A stretch of 64,000 bases of DNA. It comes from an uncultured Alphaproteobacteria bacterium (GTDB taxonomy: Bacteria > Pseudomonadota > Alphaproteobacteria > CAAGCB01 > CAG-977). The DNA is taken from NCBI GenBank assembly GCA_934277945.1, contig CAKQWA010000010.1:1-64000 (forward strand). The letters are read 5' to 3'. Positions 34,377 to 44,462 of this stretch are shown here, piece after piece (positions within the stretch are counted from its first letter, which is position 1; every line of letters starts with the position of its first letter). The notes beneath the pieces are model-generated. The model did not search any database. It saw nothing but the letters and a program-made list of their open reading frames with translations, and was not told the origin of the DNA. A program made the position numbers and the translations under genes.

Positions 34377-35354
34377 ATGATGGGAAAAGAAGGGACTTTG
34401 GGCAGAAAATTATTTACTAATCTTAAAAAAGTCGAACAAGAAAAACGGGGAAATTTTACTTTAACATTAACTGAAAAGGCACTAACCGAAAACATGCAAA
34501 CAGAAGATGCGTGTTTTGAAGCGTGCGCTGTTATTTTAAAAGCTCTCGGATGGGAAGAAATTAAGTTAAATTTAGATGATGATGCAAAAAAACTTTTACC
34601 CGATTTAATGGAAAAAATTGTAAATAGGAAAGAAAATGCTTTATTTGAAAGCAACAAATGGCACAGCTTGCGTTTTCTATACAGGGCCTTGCGCTTTTCC
34701 AAACAATACGAAAGCTGGTTTAGTTTAGGCGATAACATTAAAGGCGCCGTTAACAGTTTTGAATTTTTTTTAACGGACAATAAAGACAAACTGCTCAACA
34801 ACTGCCCGTCGAATTCGCCGGCGAAAAAATCGCCGAGCCGTATCGAAAGCATCGTTGAAGAAATGCTGGCGAACGAAAAGCGGAATGACGTTTTTTATAA
34901 AGCGATCGGGCAATCCGACCGAGAAGCCGAAGTCTTCCGACAGCTTCCCGTCGGTCTTTTCGAGGGGAGCAAAGCAAAAGGCAGGGAGATCTTTCCGAGT
35001 AACAAAGCCGCTGTCGACCTGTGGACGATAGACGGCGACACCGTGCGGATCGTCGAACTGAAAGCCGCGAACCCGATGGTCGGCGTTATAACGGAAGCCT
35101 TCTTTTACGCGAACTTCGTCAGAGACCTGCTGGACGAGATTTTCGCTTTCAACGCTGAAAACGGGGACGAAAGCCGCGGATATAACGAACTGAGAAATTT
35201 AAAAAAGGAAACAACCGTTCAGGGTGTCATGCTCGCGGACAGCTTCGACCCTTTGATCACGGACGATGTTATCAGTGTTTTAAAAGAAAACGGGCGGGAA
35301 TACCTTGACTATATCAAGGCTTCCTACGCCTTCGATATTAAAATCCCATCTTGA
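34377..35354 (+). CDS. PD-(D/E)XK nuclease-like protein, chimeric
   Basis: A 325-residue protein from ATG 34377 behind AGGAG. The C-terminal half holds a PD-(D/E)XK-like core: Asp214 in AAVDLWTIDGD, Glu227 and Lys229 in RIVELKAANP, then a helix FFYANFVRDLLDE. This suggests a DNA- or RNA-cutting effector. The N-terminal 140 residues are unrelated to anything I know. The gene is compositionally split: 34381-34800 is 34 percent G+C by my count, whereas 34801-35100 is 55 percent. That implies that the two halves have different origins. It is convergent with the AAA+ gene, overlapping by 17 bp. Confidence 0.75.
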   Translation: MMGKEGTLGRKLFTNLKKVEQEKRGNFTLTLTEKALTENMQTEDACFEACAVILKALGWEEIKLNLDDDAKKLLPDLMEKIVNRKENALFESNKWHSLRFLYRALRFSKQYESWFSLGDNIKGAVNSFEFFLTDNKDKLLNNCPSNSPAKKSPSRIESIVEEMLANEKRNDVFYKAIGQSDREAEVFRQLPVGLFEGSKAKGREIFPSNKAAVDLWTIDGDTVRIVELKAANPMVGVITEAFFYANFVRDLLDEIFAFNAENGDESRGYNELRNLKKETTVQGVMLADSFDPLITDDVISVLKENGREYLDYIKASYAFDIKIPS

Positions 35355-37356
35355 ATTTCGGCGGGGCTTTGACCGTCTGTTCGCTCATCAGCATTTTCAG
35401 CAGTTCCTTTTTGTCGTTCAGGACGCCTAAAATGCTCGCTTTCTTATACACCAGATCAAAATCCGCGGGCGTCAGATTTTCCGCGTCCGGCAAAAAAACG
35501 TCCTTGAACCCGAAAAACGTTTCAAACGCTTTCGCGCGCTGTTCCGCCGTCATAAAGTCGTATTTGACCTTGAACGTGAAGCGGCGCAGAGACGCCTGAT
35601 CCAGCCGGTCGAGCAGGTTCGTCGTGCAGACGAACGGATGTTCCGCGCTTTCCATCTGCGTCAGCATTTCGTTGACCTGTGTCGTTTCCCACGACCGCAC
35701 TGCGTTCCGTCTGTCCTGCAGGAAGCTGTCCGCTTCGTCAAAAATCAGGACGGCGTCTTTTGCGGCGGCTTCGGCGAACGCTTCGCGAATGTTCTTTTCC
35801 GTTCCGCCCACATACATGCTCAACAGATCCGAGCATTTTTTCTTGATCACCGGACGGCCGATTTGTTCCGCCAGCCAGACCGCGTAAGCGGACTTTCCCG
35901 TCCCCGGCGCGCCGTACAGGCACAGGGAAAACGTTTTCAGGTTCAGGTCCTTGATCCGTCCGGCGAGCTTTTCCAGATCGGTGTCCGTGTTCAACAAAGC
36001 GGGATTGAACGGAACGACCGGTTTTGACACGGATTTTTTCTTTTTTTTGCCCGTGCAGAGTTCGCGCATATTGTCCAGCGAGGATTTGACCGTTTCGATG
36101 CCTCCGCCGATCAGGCGTTCGTTCCTGACCGCATTCGCCATAAAAGCCGGCGGAACGGCATATTCGGCGCACAATTCTCTGGCGACTTTTTCGTTTGCTG
36201 GCAGTTTGTTTTTGCGCAAAGCCTTCTGCCAGATGCGGACGGAATGCTTTTCGTCGGGCAATTCAAAGTGAATCGAATAGGAAAAACGGCGCAGAAAAGC
36301 GGAATCCATATCGAAAGTCCGGTTTGTCGTCCAGATGACCGGCGTTTCGTTTCTTTCCAGCACATCGTTCAGCCCGCTTTTCGTCATATCCCATCTGCCG
36401 ATGCCGTAAAAGACGTCTTCCGCTTCGTCCAGCAACAGACAGACGCCGTTTTGACGGGCGGCGAGATTTTGTGCGAACATCAACGCCGGCGTGCGGTAGG
36501 ACGCATCGTCCCTGTCTCCGTTTTCGGCGACGGAATACAGGGCGACGCCCGCCTGTCGCGCCAGAGTGCGGGCAAATTCGGTCTTTCCCGTTCCCGGAAT
36601 ACCGTAAAAGATGATGTTGATGCCTTTTTCCTTGCGTTCGACGGCGGCTTTCAACAAAGAGCAAAGCTCGTCGCGCTTTTCGATATAGTCGAAATCCTCC
36701 CACTTCAGCGAAGCGGTTTGCCGGCGTCCCAGAAAGATTTTCTGGAACTGGTCGAACGTTTTCGGATGCCGGTTCAAAAGCTTTTTGGTGAAACCGCTTA
36801 AACACGAATAGCTTTCGTCATCGTCGTCCGTCAGGCCGAGGTCGTTCATCCTGTGCTGAGCCTGTTGCAACAGGTTCAACGAAAACTTTTCCGACAAAAA
36901 ACGGCAGCAGTTCCTGTCCTTTACAAATCGGTGCGTGTTGGAAACATTGTCGATGAAATTTTCGATGTCGCGGTACATATAGTAACGCACGACAAGCCCC
37001 AGATATTCCGTTTCACATGGCGTCAGGTTTGTCGCTTTGGCGATAAAGTTAAGCGTTCTTTCGCAGTCGGACGGCGTCAGTTTCCTTTTTAAATATTTTC
37101 CGCGCAAATGACTGACGGCGTTTTTAAAAAACATCTGAATCTGTTTAATACGTTCGGCTTCGGAAATTTCTTCCTCGTTACGTTGGCGGCGATGCCTGTT
37201 TCCGCCGATTTCGACAAATTTCAACCCTAAGATTTCGCAGCCCTGATCTTCGAACCATTCATACAAGTCTTCAATTTCTTTCTTGCGATTTGCCGAAGAA
37301 ATCGCGTTGCATACATATTCCGCCAGTTTCGATTTTTCAAAATCAATATCGCTCAT
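35338..37356 (-). CDS. Twin AAA+ ATPase
   Basis: Start at ATG 37356 behind AAAGGA; 672 residues. A 235-residue N-terminal region without a known motif is followed by two AAA+ modules. Module 1: Walker A GIPGTGKTEFA (252-262), Walker B CLLLDEAEDVF (306-316), sensor TTNRT. Module 2: Walker A GAPGTGKSAYA (482-492), Walker B VLIFDEADSFL (536-546), arginines in ASLRRFTFKVKYD. Such proteins form hexameric remodelling machines. With nearby nuclease genes and shared operator-like sites, it may power a defence or DNA-processing complex (inferred). Confidence 0.85.
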   Translation of the reverse strand: MSDIDFEKSKLAEYVCNAISSANRKKEIEDLYEWFEDQGCEILGLKFVEIGGNRHRRQRNEEEISEAERIKQIQMFFKNAVSHLRGKYLKRKLTPSDCERTLNFIAKATNLTPCETEYLGLVVRYYMYRDIENFIDNVSNTHRFVKDRNCCRFLSEKFSLNLLQQAQHRMNDLGLTDDDDESYSCLSGFTKKLLNRHPKTFDQFQKIFLGRRQTASLKWEDFDYIEKRDELCSLLKAAVERKEKGINIIFYGIPGTGKTEFARTLARQAGVALYSVAENGDRDDASYRTPALMFAQNLAARQNGVCLLLDEAEDVFYGIGRWDMTKSGLNDVLERNETPVIWTTNRTFDMDSAFLRRFSYSIHFELPDEKHSVRIWQKALRKNKLPANEKVARELCAEYAVPPAFMANAVRNERLIGGGIETVKSSLDNMRELCTGKKKKKSVSKPVVPFNPALLNTDTDLEKLAGRIKDLNLKTFSLCLYGAPGTGKSAYAVWLAEQIGRPVIKKKCSDLLSMYVGGTEKNIREAFAEAAAKDAVLIFDEADSFLQDRRNAVRSWETTQVNEMLTQMESAEHPFVCTTNLLDRLDQASLRRFTFKVKYDFMTAEQRAKAFETFFGFKDVFLPDAENLTPADFDLVYKKASILGVLNDKKELLKMLMSEQTVKAPPKFKMGF

Positions 37357-37400
37357 TTTCGTATCCTTTCGCATTTTCTCTTCCATAAGTAACACGCGGA

Positions 37401-37419
37401 TACGTCATTTCCTGTCATA
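37401..37419. promoter_or_regulatory. Dyad operator site 3 (before the AAA+ gene)
   Basis: TACGTCA-N5-TGTCATA, in the 68-bp spacer between the small unknown gene and the AAA+ ATPase, 45 bp before the ATPase start. Confidence 0.65.
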
Positions 37420-37424
37420 CGGAA

Positions 37425-37766
37425 TTATTTTGTCCTGTAATGCGGATCGCGGCAAAGGCGGACGGTGAATTCGTCGGGTAAAATGCCTGTTTTTTCCAAT
37501 ACGGTTTGAACGGCAACCGGATCGGACAGGATTTTTTCGTCGGCGTAAAAGAAGTATGTCGCCTTGTTGTCGTCCCAGATCAGGCGACCGCGCGGAAACT
37601 CGTCGTATTCGCCTGACGCCAGATCGGGATATTGCCGTCTGACGCTTTCCCATATCTGAACATGACTGCCCGAATAATCCGCGATGTTCAATGGCGGCTC
37701 TATGGCGGAGTCTTCGTCAAACACAATAACGCGCGCGGGCGTTTTCCAGAAAATAGCTGTCTTCAT
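37425..37766 (-). CDS. Small hypothetical protein of the WYL module
   Basis: A 113-residue soluble protein with no motif that I recognise. It is acidic and aromatic-rich, with a central RGRLIWDDNKATYFFYADEK and a conserved-looking end CRDPHYR. A TATAAT box (minus strand, 37790-37795) precedes it. It sits upstream of the AAA+ gene on the same strand, but a dyad site lies between them, so they may have separate promoters. Function unknown. Confidence 0.65.
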   Translation of the reverse strand: MKTAIFWKTPARVIVFDEDSAIEPPLNIADYSGSHVQIWESVRRQYPDLASGEYDEFPRGRLIWDDNKATYFFYADEKILSDPVAVQTVLEKTGILPDEFTVRLCRDPHYRTK

Positions 37767-37804
37767 TTTGCGTCCTTTCCTTTTTTTCTATTATACGGTC
37801 TGCA

Positions 37805-37823
37805 TACGACAACTTCTGACATA
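37805..37823. promoter_or_regulatory. Dyad operator site 4 (before the exonuclease gene)
   Basis: TACGACA-N5-TGACATA in the divergent spacer. Its right half overlaps a -35 box (CTGACA, 37816-37821) that is 17 bp from TAAAAG (37839-37844), a likely promoter of the exonuclease gene. Binding there would block RNA polymerase. Confidence 0.65.
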
Positions 37824-37869
37824 TCGATATGTTATCTGTAAAAGAGTAATAAAAACAGGAGATTTTTTT

Positions 37870-38379
37870 ATGGTAAGAGAAATTGTTTTGGATACGGAAA
37901 CCACAGGGCTGTCGCCTAAAAACGGGGATAAGCTGGTGTCGATTGGGGCTGTGGAACTGGTCAACGGTAAAGTCGGAAGTTCTTTTTATGCGGAAATCGA
38001 CCCGATGCGCCCCATACCGGTCGAAGTTTCCGCCATTCACGGATTAACAAACGAAAAGCTGAAAGACAAGCCCGCTTTTTTTGAAGTTGCCCCCGTTTTT
38101 CTGGAATTTATAAAAGATTCGCCGCTTGTCATTCATAACGCACGGTTCGATATGGGCTTCATAAACACCGAACTGACAGCGGCAGGCTTTGATCCGATCA
38201 CCGAAGACAGAATCATCGACACTCTGCCGATGGCTAAACGGCTATTTCCTGAAGAACGGGTGAATCTGGACGCTTTGTGCGAAAAATTCAATATTTCTCT
38301 GAAAGAACGCTTTTTCCACGGGGCGTTGCTTGACGCTCGTCTGCTGGCTTCGGTCTATCTTTGTATGAAAGGAATGTGA
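37870..38379 (+). CDS. DnaQ-like 3'-5' exonuclease
   Basis: A 169-residue DEDDh exonuclease of the DNA polymerase III epsilon fold from ATG 37870. Exo I is LDTETTGLS (Asp8, Glu10), Exo II VIHNARFDMGF and Exo III HGALLDARLLA, so all catalytic acids and the His are present. It is not the replicative epsilon gene, as it lacks the C-terminal alpha-binding tail and lies in an element. The next gene begins 1 bp after its stop. It could degrade DNA or RNA ends. Confidence 0.9.
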   Translation: MVREIVLDTETTGLSPKNGDKLVSIGAVELVNGKVGSSFYAEIDPMRPIPVEVSAIHGLTNEKLKDKPAFFEVAPVFLEFIKDSPLVIHNARFDMGFINTELTAAGFDPITEDRIIDTLPMAKRLFPEERVNLDALCEKFNISLKERFFHGALLDARLLASVYLCMKGM

Positions 38380-38380
38380 A

Positions 38381-39577
38381 ATGAAAGTGTGTATCAGACG
38401 TGGAGCAACTCAAATCGGCGGTTCGGCGGTCGAAGTCGTCGCCGATAACGGACAAAGAATCGTTCTGGATATCGGTTTGCCTTTAGATGCGGAAACCAAC
38501 ACACCCGACCTTTTGCCCGACATCAAAGGACTGACGGAAAAGACGGACGACCTGCTCGGCATTATGATTTCCCACGCGCATCAGGATCACTACGCCGCGG
38601 GAAAGTGGATCGATCCCGCCATTCCCGTTTTTATGGGAAAAGCGACAAAAACGATTATGGAAGCCGCCCGCGATTGTCATCTGCCGTCCGTATTTTGTTT
38701 TGAAACGGTCGAAACGTTTGAAGCCCGAAAGCCTTTTGTCCTCGGCGCGTTTACGGTAACGCCGTATCTGACCGACCATTCCGCCTATGACGCCTATGCT
38801 TTTCTGATTGAAGCGGACGGAAAGAAACTGCTTTACAGCGGGGATTTCCGCGCTCACGGCCGCAAGAAAAAGCTGTTCAAAGCAAATATCCGCGCATTGC
38901 CGGAAAGCGTTGACGTCCTGCTGATGGAGGGATCCTGCCTCGGGCGCGAAGACGACCGTTTTAAAACGGAGGAAGAACTGGAGGATGCTTTCTTAAACGA
39001 ATTCAAACAGACGAAAGGCCTTATTCTTGTCCAGTCGTCGATGCAAAACATCGACCGGATCGTAACGGTATACCGCGCTTGTAAAAAAACGGGACGGAAA
39101 CTTGTTTTATCGGGCTATGCCGCTTATCTGCTGATGAAGCTGGAAAATCCGCGTTTGCCGAATCTGACGTGGCCGGACGTGAAAAAGTTCGCGGTCAAAG
39201 AACAAAACCGCTGTTCCGTTTCGCCCGAAGAAATCGCCGCCGATGCCGGAAAATATGTTGTTCTGCCGGTCAAATCGACTTTCGACACATTAGTAAAAAC
39301 GGACAATCTGAACGACGAAACTCTTTTCGTCTGGTCAATGTGGAGCGGATATAAAGACAGATACGCGGACAGGTTTGAGGCTCTTAACAAAGCTGGCGTC
39401 CGATGCGTCGATCTGCACACGTCGGGGCACGCGGACATTCCGGCTTTGAAAGAGTTTGTCGCAAAAACCACACCGAAAACGGTTGTTCCTATTCATACCT
39501 TTCATCCCGAACGATTTAAAGACTTATTCGATAACGCCGTCCTGCACGCCGACAACGAAGTGTTTGAAATAGAATAA
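38381..39577 (+). CDS. Beta-CASP MBL-fold nuclease (RNase J-like)
   Basis: The 398-residue protein has the MBL motif SHAHQDH (residues 64-70), a motif with YSGDFRAHGRK and late beta-CASP features SGHADIPALKEFV and VVPIHTFHPERF. It resembles RNase J and archaeal CPSF-like nucleases but is shorter than RNase J (about 550). It follows the exonuclease by 1 bp, so the two are an operon of two nucleases. It is the last gene in the element. Substrate, RNA or DNA, unknown. Confidence 0.88.
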   Translation: MKVCIRRGATQIGGSAVEVVADNGQRIVLDIGLPLDAETNTPDLLPDIKGLTEKTDDLLGIMISHAHQDHYAAGKWIDPAIPVFMGKATKTIMEAARDCHLPSVFCFETVETFEARKPFVLGAFTVTPYLTDHSAYDAYAFLIEADGKKLLYSGDFRAHGRKKKLFKANIRALPESVDVLLMEGSCLGREDDRFKTEEELEDAFLNEFKQTKGLILVQSSMQNIDRIVTVYRACKKTGRKLVLSGYAAYLLMKLENPRLPNLTWPDVKKFAVKEQNRCSVSPEEIAADAGKYVVLPVKSTFDTLVKTDNLNDETLFVWSMWSGYKDRYADRFEALNKAGVRCVDLHTSGHADIPALKEFVAKTTPKTVVPIHTFHPERFKDLFDNAVLHADNEVFEIE

Positions 39578-39660
39578 GACAATAAACAAGTTGCAATCCG
39601 TTTCCCGATTGAAGATAATATTTTCGGATTGATTAAGGACGAAAACGGTTGAAGAAACGG

Positions 39661-39681
39661 GTTGCAAAGAGGTTGCAACGG
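39661..39681 (+). repeat. Right copy of 21-bp element-end repeat
   Basis: Exact copy of 27221-27241, in the same orientation, 87 bp inside the right att repeat. Another GTTGCAA unit lies at about 39590-39596. Likely binding sites for integrase arms or the excisionase. Confidence 0.7.
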
Positions 39682-39727
39682 TGATTTTTCAAAGCAAGGC
39701 TTTCGCCGCGGCGAAAGTTTCGGGCAA

Positions 39728-39760
39728 TAAAAAAAGCCCTGATTTCTCAAGGCTTTATTT
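39728..39760 (-). terminator. Element-supplied terminator for tRNA-Leu
   Basis: AAAGCC (39733-39738) / GGCTTT (39751-39756) imperfect hairpin with a minus-strand T tract, immediately after the tRNA 3' end. It replaces the displaced original terminator at 27002-27031. Confidence 0.65.
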
Positions 39761-39762
39761 TA

Positions 39763-39849
39763 TGGTGCCCCTGGCCGGAATCGAACCAGCACGCCCAAAA
39801 GGACAACAGATTTTGAGTCTGTCGCGTCTACCAGTTCCGCCACAAGGGC
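39763..39849 (-). tRNA. tRNA-Leu (CAA)
   Basis: An 87-base class II tRNA on the minus strand: acceptor GCCCTTG / CAGGGGC, D arm GGCGGAACTGGTAGACGC, anticodon stem ACAGA / TCTGT with loop CTCAAAA (anticodon CAA), a long variable arm, T loop TTCGATT, and encoded CCA. It is intact and serves as the attachment site; the element restored its 3' end. Confidence 0.95.
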
Positions 39850-39933
39850 ACTCAAAACAAGATGAAATATACTCGGATTTTGTCCCCTGTCAACATCTTT
39901 TTTCACAAAAGGGCGATTTTTTTCGCGCCGCCG

Positions 39934-41925
<1,992 letters not shown>

Positions 41926-41948
41926 TTTTCATCATCATCAAGTTAAAT

Positions 41949-44315
41949 TCAAACCGCGCCGCCGCTTTTGTTTCCGGCTTTTTCCGGCAGTTTCGCCGGC
42001 GTCGGACGGGCGATGACGCGCGAACCGCCGCTCGTGCGGTTATTCCCAAAATAGTACGTTTTTTTCGGAAAACGCAAGGCAAAACATTCAAACAATTTGT
42101 CAACGAACGTTCCATCGACCGTCAAATCCCCCTTGTACCAAGCGGGCTTGAAAGCGGATTTACCTTCTTGCGCGGCGGTAAATTTCTCCGTCCAGTCCGT
42201 CTGCAAATCAAGCGCGACGGCGAACGGCAGATGCTTGTCGTACAGCAGGCGCATTTTCGATTCGACGTTCTGCACGCCCGCCAGTCTGGAATCGGCTTTT
42301 GCGGACAAATACGCCCGATACGCGTCCAAACTGTCCAGAATCGAGCGTCCCAGCGCCGACGGGGATTTCAGCATCGTGTAGGAAACAATGATGCACGCGA
42401 TGGTCGCCAGCAGGAAAAACGCCGCGAAATAGGACGTTTGAACGCCGAAAAACCACAAAAGCACGCACATCGGGACAATCAGATACGCTTCCGCCAAGCC
42501 CAAAACGGACTTGACGAACCAGCCGGATTTCAGCCGGATTTCGTCCAGCATCCGCACGCCGACCAGATACGCTCCGACGGCGAACATCAGGATTCCCGCC
42601 GCCGTCATCGCCGTCGTCGCCCCGTAAAGCGACAGACCGGAAATGAAGCCCAGCGCAACCGCCGTCATCAAAATGCCGAACAGAAAATATGTAATGTAAA
42701 CGGTGACGTACTTCGCCGCGTAATCCTTTTGAATCATCTTCGTCAAAGCGGCGAACAGGCGGTCGAGTTTCAGCGTGTTGCCCTGATTGACGGCGAACGA
42801 CGTTTCGGATTTGGCGAAAAGCCCTTTGGCGACCTTTTTTTCAAGCGGATTCAGTTTCGACGTCGAATCCGTCTGCTTAATCAGCAGAAAATCGCCGTTT
42901 TTCTGTTCCGCCATGGCAAGAAAGCCCTTGCCCGCCATGCTCAACAGCAAAATGAAAAAGTTTTTGGCGTCCGCTTTTTTCGTCAGCGCGTAGCGCAGAA
43001 CGGCGGCGTTGAAATCGTCCTTTTGCGACGGCTTCATGTTCTGGAACGACGACAGGCGGTTCTTTTTAATGTCGTACCACGTCGCGACGTAATACGACAA
43101 AACAATGGCGAACATCAAAAACGCGGCGACGGTCGTCGCGTAGTCGTCCGTCAAAACGTCCATGAAACTTTCCGGCGGCGTGAACGTCGGCACGTTTTCC
43201 TTGAAATTGGCGAAGACGGTGAATTCCTCCGCCGCGGCAAGCGGATAGCGCAACGTGAACGACAAATCGCCGTTCGCGTCCTTGCGCACGCGGTACAGTT
43301 CGTCCGTCAGCGGCGAATCGCCCGTTTTCGCGCCCGCGCCCAGCACTTGCGTCGATTGCGGGAAAATGACGTACGCGCCGGCTCTGGTCACGGGGAAAAA
43401 CCAATGATTCCCCGTAATGCTGTAAGACAATTCCTTGAAATCGTCGAACGAGGACACCTGATGCGCCAGAATGTAACTCCACCGGTAGACGTGCACCCCC
43501 GGCAACAGCGGTTCGTCGCCCAAAGACACGCGGTAGCCGAACAGGCTGGGCATCAATTTGGGCGTAATCGGCTCGCCGTTGTGCGTGGCGGATAAAAGCG
43601 TGATTTTCGTGCGGAATTTTTCGCCCGCGCGGTCTTTGAACGTGTAGGGGAAATAGCGGTTCAGCCCGTGCGCCAACTCTCCCCTGCCGGACACGACGCG
43701 CTGGACGGTTTCGGACACGGAAACGGAGCCGTCGCCCAGAATTTCAACGCGCGCGAACATATAAGGGATGTGGTCGGCGGCGGGCACTTCGACCAGATTG
43801 TTCGGCGGCATGGCGATCAGGAACGTTTTGCCGGGGAAGTCGGACTGATAATAATTCATCCTGTTTTTTTGATACTTTTCCCAGCGTTCGCGCTCTTCCT
43901 TTTCCTTTAAGACCGCCTCTTGCAGACGGGCGCTGAAAAACCGCGTTTGAGCGGCGCGCACGACGGCGTCCTTTTCGCTTTGTTCCAGCCTGCCCTGCAT
44001 TTCGCCGATTGTCTTGTCGGCGTATCCGGCGGCTTGCGGCGCCTGAACGTCCGCCGTTTCGCCGTCGTTTCCCGACCCTTTGAAAACCAGCGGCTTGCCC
44101 GTGTACATATTGCTTTGCAATTCCTGCAAAGTCGGCACGGCTTGACGCGACATCTTCGAGGGAAAAGTCTTCATCAGTTCTTCAAGGTTTTCGTCAAGGG
44201 CGGATTTTTCGGCGACCGTCGCGGATTGCCGTTCCTGCGCGAACGCCGGCGCGCGCAAAAAGGCGCACACCATGCCGGCGGCGAGAATCAATCCTGTCAG
44301 GCGGATGCGGCTCAT
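41949..44315 (-). CDS. DUF2207 membrane protein
   Basis: ATG 44315 gives 788 residues (a TTG 6 bases upstream is possible). It has a signal peptide (about 1-28, ending PAFA), a long extracytoplasmic DUF2207 domain (about 190-350, with GELAHGLNRYFPYTFKDRAG, core GLNRYFPYTF), one transmembrane segment near 395, a cytoplasmic stretch, then two to four more helices (about 555-660). Function of the family is unknown, but it is envelope-associated. It is upstream of parE on the same strand with a 23-bp gap. Confidence 0.8.
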   Translation of the reverse strand: MSRIRLTGLILAAGMVCAFLRAPAFAQERQSATVAEKSALDENLEELMKTFPSKMSRQAVPTLQELQSNMYTGKPLVFKGSGNDGETADVQAPQAAGYADKTIGEMQGRLEQSEKDAVVRAAQTRFFSARLQEAVLKEKEERERWEKYQKNRMNYYQSDFPGKTFLIAMPPNNLVEVPAADHIPYMFARVEILGDGSVSVSETVQRVVSGRGELAHGLNRYFPYTFKDRAGEKFRTKITLLSATHNGEPITPKLMPSLFGYRVSLGDEPLLPGVHVYRWSYILAHQVSSFDDFKELSYSITGNHWFFPVTRAGAYVIFPQSTQVLGAGAKTGDSPLTDELYRVRKDANGDLSFTLRYPLAAAEEFTVFANFKENVPTFTPPESFMDVLTDDYATTVAAFLMFAIVLSYYVATWYDIKKNRLSSFQNMKPSQKDDFNAAVLRYALTKKADAKNFFILLLSMAGKGFLAMAEQKNGDFLLIKQTDSTSKLNPLEKKVAKGLFAKSETSFAVNQGNTLKLDRLFAALTKMIQKDYAAKYVTVYITYFLFGILMTAVALGFISGLSLYGATTAMTAAGILMFAVGAYLVGVRMLDEIRLKSGWFVKSVLGLAEAYLIVPMCVLLWFFGVQTSYFAAFFLLATIACIIVSYTMLKSPSALGRSILDSLDAYRAYLSAKADSRLAGVQNVESKMRLLYDKHLPFAVALDLQTDWTEKFTAAQEGKSAFKPAWYKGDLTVDGTFVDKLFECFALRFPKKTYYFGNNRTSGGSRVIARPTPAKLPEKAGNKSGGAV

Positions 44316-44462
44316 TGACAAAAACCCCGTTGTAAAAACGTCAACTTATTTACTAGCGCATTTTCCCGCCGCGTGCAATCTTTAACTTTTATCTTTGCAT
44401 ATCCGGCGAATTGGTGTATGCAGGAAACAGTTTGTCTTTTTTATTTTACGGAAAGAACCGTC

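Larger units (their letters stand above)
27040..39818. mobile_element. tRNA-Leu-integrated mobilizable element
   Basis: Two perfect 50-bp direct repeats (27040-27089 and 39769-39818) bound about 12.7 kb. The right copy belongs to an intact tRNA-Leu(CAA); the left is a 3' remnant. Inside are a tyrosine integrase, an excisionase-like protein and a MobV relaxase but no conjugation apparatus. It therefore fits an integrative mobilizable element. Cargo: hydrophobic peptide, ankyrin protein, lipoprotein, frameshifted DnaB-like ATPase, WYL regulator, PD-(D/E)XK nuclease, twin AAA+ ATPase, unknown protein, DnaQ-like exonuclease and beta-CASP nuclease. Confidence 0.9.
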
